Under the pieces are notes generated by a model, which made no database searches, was not told the origin of the DNA, and was given only the letters and a program-made list of their open reading frames with translations. From Heterobilharzia americana (taxonomy: Eukaryota > Platyhelminthes > Trematoda > Strigeidida > Schistosomatidae), in contig OX104127.1 in the NCBI GenBank assembly GCA_944470555.2, positions 142,060,786 to 142,124,785 on the forward strand: 64,000 nt of DNA, read 5' to 3'. The translations under genes were made by a program, and so were the position numbers. Below are positions 36,101 through 49,000 of this stretch, piece after piece (the stretch's first letter is position 1; every line of letters starts with the position of its first letter).

Positions 36101-39100
36101 TAAAGGAAGAATGGAAAAATGAATAAAAAGAATTTATAAGAATTTTACTAGATTAGGTAATCTTAATGATATTAATTTAACAATATCGCTTGTTAGGAGG
36201 TAGGTACATTCAGCTGACTAGTGGGTCCCAAATAAGATGAAGCGCACATTAATCACCATTCCACTGCTAGCCACTATCTATCATTAAGAATACTCAGACT
36301 TATCGTCATATGAGCTTTTAGTAAGTATACATTTTCATAGTGTAAAGTCTCCATCTGTTGTGATGCCCCAGTCTTGTATAAAACATTGTTATTGATCTGA
36401 ACATTTTAACATGTCATTCCCACATTATTTTTACGGAATGACCAATAGTCTATTTCTGCCTCCATTGTAATGTAATTCGCTGATTGGTTAACTTTTACTC
36501 TTACTATGCGAATTTCTCCAATTGCGGACAAGGTCATTCTTCATGTGTGTACTTATTGACGTGTTTTGGATTGATTCATTGTTATTATATTCTCGGAGAA
36601 ACACACTCTCCGATCTGCCAGCTTCGCTGTTCTCTCTATTCGTCCCGGGGTTGCAGTCAGTGTCTCTTGCGAATCAAGTTAGCTGTCAGCTAAGCGTGCG
36701 TATTATATTCGTTCTGGAACACATACATATACCATTAACGCTTCGAAACCATAACACTATCATACTGAGAACTACATGAAAACACAGTCAGTCGACTTCA
36801 CAATAATTCATATCAATATTGACTCAGGCAGAAATTAGACACTATCGTAGAGCAAAACACTTCCAACATAGTCTGCTAATCACATTCATCACATAGTCAA
36901 ACAGTGTTCATTACTCACTGCATAACACACATAACACAATTTGCCAAGATAACCTCATAACATGATTTACACAGTTTTACTTCCATCTCCTCTTTTATGC
37001 TTTACACAGCATAATTTCCCAGTGTCTTTACAGTGAGCCTTCGATACACAAACATTCCGACACCAACCTACCTCTCTCCATACGTACAAATTACTTTTCA
37101 CAACTGACACTCCACCCTACCTCATTCTGTATTTGTGCGTCTCTCTGTCCGTCTGGGTGAATAAATCTAGGCGACATTGTCTATACATTTCTCATCTCAA
37201 TAAGGTCTACCAATTCGTATTCATCTCACTTTCTATGCTCACAATACTCAATGACACTAACTGATCAACTACTACTCTTACTGATGTATTCAACCTCACA
37301 ATCATCATTCGTACACTAAATCATTTCGTCGAATTGGTTAAACAGGTCATTTCAGTCCATACACATTCCTTTTGGATCAGCGTGTGCATTTAAGCATCAA
37401 TCTAATCTCAACCATATTGAGAATCCTATAGGAAGCGCCTCACACATGGATGTCTTTCTCATATGAAAACACCTCAAAAGTTCCCAATCTTCTCATTACC
37501 ACTCAACTCACTCACTCACTCACTCACTCACTCACTCACTCACTCACTCACTCACTCACTCACTGCCAGTAGTATTTCTCCCACAGTTTTATATAACACA
37601 GTTAGTCGTGAACAAAGATTACAGTAAAATGTCAACATTAAGAAAATTGAGATATCAGATTTGGACGAACTGTGTGCAGAGTATCTACCGATCACATAGC
37701 TATATCATAGTTTTCCAAGAATAACTACCAACCTGCAATTTCACCAACAATCAGATTGCAGGTTAACACAGAGTTTCAACAGTTTCTATGCCTGACAGGG
37801 TTTATCAGTTAACAAGGCATATCACCAGTTATTAACATACTAAACAAAGTGATCATAAGGTCTCATCACCAACGGAATCACAATGTCAAACAACCGTTCG
37901 CCTTGTGGGGGAGTTATCTCAGCACTTTGTTTCGGTAAGACTAGTAAGATTCTACTGATTAACATCAGTGGCGGTTGACTGTGCATACAATGGCGGAAAC
38001 TTGTCACAGTGAACTTGAGGATGAAGCATCAGAATCCGAGGATGATGACTTTCATCTTTAGATAGAGATAATCAAACTAAAGAGACTACTGTTTCTATCA
38101 CATATATCCAATCTTCAAAATAGACTAGATGTTTGAATGATAGACAGTTTTACGATGTCTCCACTATCACTGCAAACAAGTGACATCGACTGGCTTTTTG
38201 TGTGCGATGAATGATCGTTTTCAGGTTATTGGTGGATTGATTGTCCAACCAAAGATTGTAAGTTCCATCTACCTCACACAACTCATTTATAAGAACTAAG
38301 AACTATTTCTCTCAATGATTTCCTCTCATTTCTCAAAAACAATAACCATCACATTACCAGAAACAGTGATATAAAAGAAGCTAAGTATGTTTTATGGCAT
38401 AACTCCACTAACTTCCTCTTCCAGCTAATTTCTACAGATGTTAGTTAACAGGAATAACAACACAACAATCAAAAATGTAACTAAACTTCTTGCTGAATAC
38501 AACAGTGACGTCTACTTCACTTAGATTCACTATTTTCTCATCATCACTCCCAATGATGTGATGAGAAAACAGAGAATATACATCTTGGTAAGCTTGACAA
38601 ACGCTTTGAGATAGCAGTCACTGATGAAAGAAATCACAAAACAATCATGTTATGCATTTATCAATCCACTGATTTCGGTCGCTGGTTAAAGTTTTGTAAA
38701 ACAATTATAAAAAAAGTGGTGAACATGAAACTTTAATGGAAAAGTTTTAAAATCCGTTTTGTATAGGACATATATAAACTTTATTTTTCTATAAACGTAA
38801 GAAAAATTATCATTTCACCCATGAATTTCGCCGATAACTTGTGTCTGGTGTCACACAAGCTTGAAGATCTATAGGCGAAAACTAACAATTTTACAGAAGA
38901 TGCAGGGCAGCGAAGATGGGACTTCAAGTGAATACAGAGAAGGCAGAAGTGATGAAGATACCCAACCAAGAACACCACCACCACCAACAAAGTCTAATCA
39001 CGGTCAACGGAAGAAACGTAAGGGAAGTAGCCTCCTACACCTATGTAGGATGTACTGTCTCAACTACACGTGGCGGCACAGACGAGGATGTCAAAGTCAG

Positions 39101-39862
39101 AATCGGAAAAGCAAAACAGACGTACATTAGTCTGAAACCAGTGTGGAAGTCTTCTGTACTCAGCATGTGGAACAAGATCCGGACTTCCTTAACCAACGCT
39201 TAGTTTTTTCAAATAGTTGGACTTCATTGTTGACCAAATAACTATGGTTATTAATACTAAGGACTAAGCAAATATACACCAAGCTGTGATATAGAGGTAG
39301 AAATGCATGCAAGAACCACGTGCGCATGTATGATATGTAGGTTAATGGCACTATTTGGCTGTCCAAGCTTCGGTAGGCCAGGCAGTGTTCGAACCGATGG
39401 TCCATTTGGTTGAAAGTTAACGACAGCTCCAACTTTTGTTGATATGCATACTTTAGGGGTTTGAAGTGAACAAAAAACTCCAACATTTTACAGGAAATTT
39501 AGTTCAATCTTCTACGGGGGAATGATAATTGCAATTCACATTTCAAGGTCAAAAATGTGCAGTTAATCTTTTTGTTCAAACAGTGGTACATCTATGACCA
39601 CAAGACTGGGTGGCATGGTTCGAATCTCAGGGGGTAGAGGGCAGGACATTAATTCCTTTGCGGTTGCACATGTGCCTTTTTGACCAGTACCAACAAGCTT
39701 GGAACCTAGGTCAAGTACAGCTTCCTGTCGATTTCCACCCAACGGCCTAACAGTCATTTTAGCATTATTGCTTGTATTAAACCGGCGTTAATTGGACCGA
39801 ATTGATTGGTTTCTATTTGGCATATGGGCTCGTGCACGGGTGCCTCAATACTGCCTGTGTTA

Positions 39863-39937
<75 letters not shown>

Positions 39938-40676
39938 GTCTAATGGATAGTGCTCTGGCATTTGAAGCAATCGGTCCCGAGTCCGAATCCCGGTGGGAAC
40001 AACATCACTCACTTAAAAGCAGATACATTCATCTGATGAGTCCCAAATAAGACGAAATAGCATCCTGTATTCCACTGCTAGTCATTATCTGTCTTTAATA
40101 ACAGTCATTATTTGTAAAACGAGCGATTTCGTACCATCTAGTAAACATGTCTTGAAGATGATTACTCTGTAAATAAGATTTGGCAAACTGACTAACATTA
40201 AATATCTTTGATCCTATTTGTGTATATATCTTTGATATTTGGATTGTGATTATTTCTTTACAGAAATCTTGATGAAGATTATTATGTGAAACATTAGAAT
40301 TATTTGATTATAAACAAGTTGTACATATTGAATTTCTTCTTCCAAAAACAAAAGGTTTCCTCTACTCAACTTTTATTATTTTGCTATTTCTTCAATAACA
40401 AGAAAAAAACACAACGAGAAATGAAGAATAATAACATTTTGATAAAATAATAATGTGTATAAAGCTAATAGTATTTTCAATGGTAGATATGACTTTAATA
40501 ATCATTCATCAATACAATATTCAAGTAGTTCTTTTCAAAGCTGTTTAGACTAATCTCTATGTCAGTATAAATTGGAAAGTATATCTCAGTGTTTAAAGTT
40601 ATTCCATTCCCTTAAAATTCATCTGTCTATGCATTTTAAATCATTGGCCCAAAATATTACATTTATGACATAATGT

Positions 40677-40748
<72 letters not shown>

Positions 40749-42971
40749 GTAAAATGCTTGAAATGTAGCCCATATTGTAAAATGTAAGAATACTTACCAA
40801 AGTTATTTGTATTGTTGACGAAATGATTTATATTGTTTTGTGATTGACAAGATGAATGCATCTGAGAGTTGTTTTGTAAAGTTGAATTGTTCGATGTCTT
40901 TGAAGAACTATGAAGTGAAAATATAATAAAATCATTGACGGATATTAATCAATATTGAGAAATATTATATAATTTACTTTTTGACGGAGTTGTGGAGATT
41001 TTGGAATTATTTCAAGTTGTTATTCATCGTAGACTGACATCAGTTGGAGGAATAAAGGAAAATTTAATTGAACTGGTGCTCATTGGTGACTAGCTTCGAG
41101 AAGTATTCCCGAAGTTCCAATGAGAAGTCGTGACCGGTGGAGTCAAAGCCTGATGGCCATGAGGACAGATACTAAGCGTTGACATTGGGTGGCGGTTGCG
41201 CTATATATCGTGAGCTAACAGAAGTTGGAAATTTGGAGCATTGGATTCTGACCCAGTGGCTCAATGGTAACGCCCTGGCCGCGGGTTCGATCCCTGTCGG
41301 TGGGGTCGTGGATGCGCACTGCTGAGGAGTCCCATACTAGGACGGAACAGCTGTCCAGTGCTCCCAGGTTTCCTTTGTTCCTCCAACTGATGTCAGTCTA
41401 CGATGAATAACAACTTGAAATATAATTTACTACAAGGCAATACTTGTTCAAGAATGATTATCAATGAATAGAGTAGATCACTTGTGAATATATTGGTTAT
41501 GTTAAATAAGGCTGAAACTTTAATTTATTTACCGGATAACAAGGCCATGATAAACATGAATCTTATCGTGTGAGTTGATCGGTTCAGTTCGATTTTTTAC
41601 ACCAGTGGATAAACCGATGTGGCTATGTAGTCTCGAAGTTTATCCACTAAGTTTTTCAATATAGCCATTAAGCACATTGAAATGAAACTTTAGTGCACTA
41701 TATTTCGCTACGGGTAAACTGATTTTCAACATGAGATACAGAAATAAAGTGTATTGTAGTATCAAATCACTTTGTTTACTACACAAATTGCAAACTTAGT
41801 CAATAGACTTCAGTCACTGCTGGGCATTAAGGAATAGATAATGTCATCGGTTACGTACTGGGGACTAATTCGTTTGTTCAGTACAGTCCTTGAAGGAGTC
41901 AGCTGTTGCCTGAGTAGCCTAATGGCATTATCTCTGACCTTAGCACTCACAGATACACTTTGCTGATGAGTGCCAACAGGCATGAAACCTAAGTCTAGAG
42001 CTTTCTAGTCATTCATTCTCAACATCTAACAATTTTGACTTCTAATATCAAATCAGATCAACTGGAAAGTGATGAGACCAGTAACCGACTGAACTAATTA
42101 TCACTTATATAGGCAGTAGTTACTTGTGGAATATCAACTTGTAAGCATTATCTTAGTTGGATTTTCTATAGACGGTTATCAGAACCATAAGAGATTCAAA
42201 TATTTCCATTGAGTTATAAAAAAAATAAAGACTTCAGAGAAGGAATTTGTTTTCGGTGACATCATCCTCTGCAACTGTACAATCGCATTTAAATGTCACT
42301 ATTTACTAGTCAATAATATTGTTAGTAGTTTGTGACCATTAAAAATAATATAGGAATAGAAATTACATAAGATATCTGAAGTAGACATTTACAGGTTAAT
42401 GAAGTGAATGAAGACAGTGAACGGTGTAGTTGCTTCTAGTTTCCATTGTTGCATTATCACAGCTTCAGGAATGCAAACTAAGATAACCATTTCCTCACAC
42501 CATTTGGATGATTACGTTGTACTTTGTAGACTAGTACAGACGAATCTTTTCGAACAATGTATCCATTGTCAACAAAATGTTGCAATATGAAGTTGTTGAT
42601 TAATCTGCAATGACTTTTACTGAGTCATGTTGGAAGGTGCTGGTGTCGACGTTGGACAGTCTGTCTTTGCGTACAGCCGATGTATCAAGCTTCGTGGAAG
42701 CAGGTGATTTGATATGCACACATTGAAGTGGTTAGCAGTGACAGTTTATCCTTTGCATACGTGTTCCTCATTGAATAATTAGTATAGGACTCATCAGTCT
42801 GTGCTTTAGTACAAACTTTTACAGCTAGACTCCCATTATCCGAAAAAGAAATTTAGGCCATTCTAAACAAAGTGATGCCATTCGGAATTATACTACTTTA
42901 CTGTACTCAGCCAAAGGAATCGCTGATTTTAAGTTTCCTTAAGTAGTTTGGAGATGATTAGAAGAGATCTG

Positions 42972-43023
<52 letters not shown>

Positions 43024-46000
43024 AATGTTAGATTCTTTACATGTCAATTAGCCATAATTTTATAGTAATTAGCAGTTATTGAACATAAAACATGAACTTC
43101 ATGTTATATTCAAGCAAAAACGAAAAAAACAGATGATCAGCTTCAGAAGTTTTCTCATCCATAGATACACCTACTGAAATGTACATTGTTTAGTAAACAC
43201 ATACCACTTAACAAATTTGTTGTCAACAGTTGTAATTTGCCGTAATGATACTTGTAGTTTCCTGTTGCTATACAGGGCCAGATTGCTCAGCCTTTGCTGT
43301 TAGTAGATGGGCTCCTATGCGGATGACTCGGTACTGTCGGATATTCATGGTGTTATATTGATCCTGGTGACGCGTTTCGTGGATTCCTTTGTTATTTACA
43401 GAGATTAATCTAACATCATGAATATCCGACAGTATCGAAGCATCCCTATAGAAGCCGATCTGCCAACAGATATCGAGCAATTCGACCATGTATAGCAACG
43501 GGAAATAACAAGTTTCATTAAAACAGCTGATACTCATTGCATAAGATGTGGTTATTGTGCTTCGGTGGCTTAGTGGATAACGCTCTGGCGTTTGAATCAA
43601 AGGGTATTGGGTTCGAGTCTCAGTCGAGAGGTCACTCTGCACTGAGGTGCAGATACGTCCGGCTCACGAGTCCCGAATAGGACAAGACGCGTGTCCTGGA
43701 TTCCTCTATTCCTCACCAAGCTCAATATAGTTATAATTTGTCTTAAAGCAGTATTCTTATCAGATATTGTTTGTTAAGATCTCTCGTTTCTCACCCTATA
43801 ACTAACTGTTTATTAGTTGTACGAATACACTTATTTATACAACTACTAATTCCAACAACTCTATAATCTGTAGTGACGTAATTTCCTGAGACAAACACCT
43901 ATAGAACATCATGGAATCCTTAGCCTTGTTAACTCACTTTATTCCAAAATTGGTCTATCAATGCCATCACTATACATGATAATGATTTTATTTCTATAAC
44001 AGGTGAACTTTTAATATGATGGACTAAATGATTAACAATGAACAGTTTGAGTAAAGAACACTTTATAGAAATGTTTCATTATATAAGTTTCATGCTAGGA
44101 GAGGTTGGATTAGGATGGAAGACGATTCATAGTGGTCAGATAAAAACGTGGCAATGAGTCAATGAAGTCTCTTACTGTTGGTCTTAGCCGTGCGGAAAGA
44201 TGTAGACTGTTTGGTTGGTTGGCTGCCTTGAGACGAAAGGAATCAATGGGTGAGGGGATTGATTCTTGCTGAAATGGCTGAAAATTGGTCACAATTGGGC
44301 AGATGTATTCACTCTTTGACATCTTCTAAGGCTTAAATATTCACACTAACATTTATCTTCAAATTATTTACTGTGTTACACTACTTTATCTGCTTTGACA
44401 TTACTCCTTTTCTATCCATCTGTTATTTGTGTAATTCTGTGGTGAAGCGTGGCAACTTGAGTCAATGTACTTGTGTGCGAGGTTCTAAGTTGATTTAGTA
44501 GGTCAGTCAGTCAGTCAGTCAGTCAGTCAGTCAGTCAGTCAGTCAGTCAGTCAGTCAGTCAGTCAGTCAGTCAGTCAATCAATCAATCAACCGATCAGTC
44601 CGACTGTTATCAGTTCGTGATGAAGTTACTCGTAAATTCATAAATCGAAACGAATAAGCAACTGAATTCTTAAAAATAGAATGGTCAGTTTGATAATGAT
44701 TTACAAATTGCACGCTCCACTTTAACATTTCTCACAGTTGAGTAGTTTTTCAACTGATCAACTGTGGTGTCAATAAGGTTTCTATTAAAAACTGCCTTAC
44801 AACAATATTCACCATATATTAAGTAATTCAACTGTATGAGAGGTACACCTCTGATGCATTGAGTAGCATGCAGACGATGAATACTAAAAAGAAACACTAT
44901 TCCATTGCTCTCAGTTTTACAATAGTTCTCCAATTGACTTCACTTTGTTATGAAAGATATTTTGTTTACTTTTGATATATTAAGGAAGAAAAATGTCAAT
45001 ATGAAACAAAAATTTAAAAGATCAACTATTTGATTAGTTTATTTACTCTACATATTTACAGAAGAAAAACATTTTTGTAAAAACAATTCAAACATAACTC
45101 TTCATTTTGAGTACTGAACGCTTATCTGGTGGTAATTAGGTTTAAGGAGTAATGAGTACTGACCTCGATTACTACCTTCAAATGTTAATAAAAACTATCA
45201 TAGTAATGATAACTAGTGATAGTAATCAGGCTATACCATAGATTAATTTAACGTGAAAAACAATGATGATAGGATTTCAGATAAGAGTTAAAAAAGAGAT
45301 GACTTAGCCTCAAAATCTGTATATCTAAGGATTGGCTGTATATGACAGTCATGAAAACTTTAATTACTTGAGCATCAGAAAGTCAGACAAAACAGATGCT
45401 CAATTCTTTTTGGGTTTAAGTTGTCCTTTAGGCATTCGTTAGACCGATAAAAATATCTAAGAAGACTTGGATTTCGCCACCGATCATGATCTATGTCTAA
45501 TGTCTTCTCTCACAAACTCGAAAATCTATTCACAGACGAAGACTAACAAGTTGAAAGAAGAGGCGGGGCAGCGAAGGAAGATGGCACTGACTTCAGGTGG
45601 ACGTACAGAAGACACAGGTGGTGAAGATACCCAACCAACAACACCTACAACAAGCAACAATTACCATCAACGGGGAAGTCTAAACAAAGTTCTCCCTCTC
45701 ATCTACACAGGCACCATCGTCTCAACTACACGTGGCGGTTCTGGCACACATGACGGTGTCAAATTGGAGATATACTGCACTGCACACCACTCAGCATAAA
45801 TTGTGAACAACATCCGGATTTTCAACACTAGTATCAGTCAAGTAAGTCAGTGCTTCTATATGACGGTTCACAGACTTGGCACCTTACGAAAAGTATTCAC
45901 AACAAACTACAAACATACATCAAACAACAGCTGCCACCTGCGTTCACTCCATACTGAAGAATAAGCAACAAGGAATTCACTCTGACTGGTTGACAACGAA

Positions 46001-49000
46001 CCAACCAAGAACCTATTGCCTAACAAATGTGCAGAAGAAGAGAGTGGAGATGGATTGGATTGGCCATACACTGAGAAGGAAGACGGTTTGGGAACATTTC
46101 GTGCCAGGCCAGGCCGTTGAGTAGAACTCGTATGAGAAACGACGAGTTGGGCATCCGAGGTGAGGGTGATATGGAGGAGATGATGTGAGGAGGAAATGAA
46201 AGCTTGTGGTCAGTTGTGGAGCCAGGTTCAAAAGATTGCAGAGAAGAGAGTGAAATGGTGACGTGTCACTGAAGCCCTATGTTCCACTAGGAACCCAAGG
46301 GATAAATGATAATAATAATAATAATAATAATAATATATTTTTGAGATGAATGGGGATTTTTAATTTAGAAGTAGTATTCATCATAGACTGACACCAGTTG
46401 GGGAACCATTGAAAATCTGTGAGCACTGGACAGCTGTTTCGTCCTAGTATGGGACTGCTCAGCAGTACGCACCCACGACCCGGCTGGGGATCGAACCCAG
46501 TACCTTCAGGTTTCACGGCGAACGCGTCAACCATTCAGTCACTGGTTCGGTTTCCAGTGGTTCACAATTTCCAACTTCTGTCAACCAGCCGGAAGTGAAG
46601 TGAATGCTAACTGAAGACCTTGGGTGACAGTTGCGCTATGTCGTGATTTGACAGAAGTTGGAAATTGTGAACCACTAGAAACCGACCCAGTGACTGAATG
46701 GTTAACGCGTTCGCCGTGAAACCTGAAGGTACTGGGCTCGACCCCTAGCTGGGTCGTGGGTGCGTACTACTGAGGAGTCCCATACTAGGACGAAACAGCT
46801 GTCCAGTGCTCCCAGGTTTTCAATGGTTCCCCAACTGATGTCAGTCCATGATGAATACTACTTCTAAATAATGATAATAATAATAATAAGTCATGATTTA
46901 ATTCAAAAAACAATTGCGAAATTTCTAACAAAAGACACTATTCTTCAGATTGTGCAGTTCAGAATATAAAATACCTACCAAGTGTTACGATTCGTAGAAT
47001 TTGGATCAGAATTACGATTTGTCTTATTCTCTGTAAATAATTTGATCAATTCATTCCAATTGTATTTGTATCAAGGTGAAATAGAAGAACAAGAACACAG
47101 AATTATTTGATAAATTGGTAAACAGATAAAAGATAATCATTTTCTAACCAAGTTATAAAAATAGTTATATGAACAGTCAAAACAGAGATAGACAATAGTA
47201 AAACAATTTATTGATAACGAGTAATCTGTCTGCTTCAATGAATAAGAAAAATGTATTAAAAGAAAAGTGGGAAATTTTTATAGTAAGTCGATTAACTCGA
47301 GGAAATCCTTCTGAACAAGTAACTCAGTGGTGGGAACAACATCATTCACTGGGAGGCAGGTACATCCAGCTGATGAGTCGCAAATAGGACGAAATGCGCC
47401 TCCTGGATTCCACTGCTAGCCACCGCCCATCATTACTATATATGATTAATTAAACAGATATCTGTTTTCAAGTTAAGAATTTGACAATAACTGTTTTACA
47501 ACTGTTTACTTGTTTTAATAGCATTTATTGTACAAGTTTTCTGTTCATATGATTCAAGCCATGGTTACTATCAAACAGACTGCATCCTATGACCAATATA
47601 CTCCAGTTTCTGAAGGAAAGGATTGTGGAATTTTTAAGTTTGGTCACTGCTATTCTCATATCATTCTTTTTCTTTCAGACAGTAAACTTTGTAAAAACCC
47701 TACTTGATAACTATGGATAATTGTTTGGCACAACTGATTCTTGCAGACCCGAATGAAAACTGGTACCTTGACTTGGTAGTTGGACTAGCATATCACAATA
47801 ACTGCTTGTTCGCTCGATATCCCAACATGCCAGAAAGGTCTGTTGGATAGTGGTAAGACGAAAGTAGTTACCGTTGTAGTGTAAATTACTAAAACTCACG
47901 CTAATTCTGCCTTTCCGACAGAAAGAGAGAATTAGAAAAGATTGGCTCAAAAAATAGTACACTCCTTTCTGCCATATAACCCTCCGGTGCCAGAGGTATG
48001 GGTTTCTCCTATCCGTCATTGGAAAAACCAAACCTCAAAACAACATCCCGCGAAAGGCAACATGTGACGGGCATCAAGGAGATATCGGATGGGATCTGTG
48101 GTCAGAAAAACCATTTTCTCTTTCAGGTACCCTTAACAAGAACTAGACTTCCACGGTGTTGGCAGCCGGGAAGTGTCAATTGTCCACATGCTTCCAGTAG
48201 TACACAGGACACAATCAAACATAACCTATTCTCTTCAACTCCGTCTATTCCTTTGCTTTCACCTACTCATACCAATGGTAAGCGTCTTACACCTTCCTCA
48301 ACCTCTCACTTTGCAACCACTGTCAAAGATCAAAGCCATCGAAACCTCATTCCTAGTCTCCTAAGACACCACCCGCTATCGATTTCATGTAGGAGCTTTC
48401 AACGTCTACACTCCATACCAAATCGGATAGCGTACATCACTCGCCGAAACTCTGGAATCTCTAGCCATGGATATATGCTGTTTTTGTGAAACACAAATAC
48501 AAGGCCTGAGTGTAGTTATTAAATTGACGTCACCTAAACGTAGTTATGAATCTTCAAAATTCACCTTAAGAGTATCCGGGATCCAGTGGCTTGCTCTCGT
48601 GGTCGTGCTAGTGTGGGCATAGCATTGGGCTGTAGAGCAGAAAGTGCGCTTCTCGACTGGATACCAGTCAACAGCCATCTATTCGCTGTTCGACTGAATG
48701 GAACTGTAGTAACTAGGAAGAATCGTGACATTAAGCGATGTCTATTCGTCATCTCCCCTTACCCACCCACCAACTGCAGTTATGATGATGCGAAGGATGA
48801 ATTCCATGAGAAGCTGTCAATTTTGCTACAGAAAGCAAAACGCTCATCTGTAGTCATAATAGCAGGTGACTGACCAACGCTCAAGTAGGGAAGCTGAGCC
48901 GATCGGAAAGGTATCTTGGTGGCATATACGGAATCCCAGGCAAACGAACTGACAACAGTGGTCGTATGTTGCAATTTTGTTCTGACAATCACTTGTTTCT

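Noticed and set aside
39802..40050. 82-codon frame through (TA)n into a SINE
   Set aside because: Made of a Tyr-Ile microsatellite run and SINE sequence; not a gene.
44502..44577. Regularly repeated short units, CRISPR-like at first glance (also 49867-49958)
   Set aside because: Pure tetranucleotide repeats without spacers in an animal genome.
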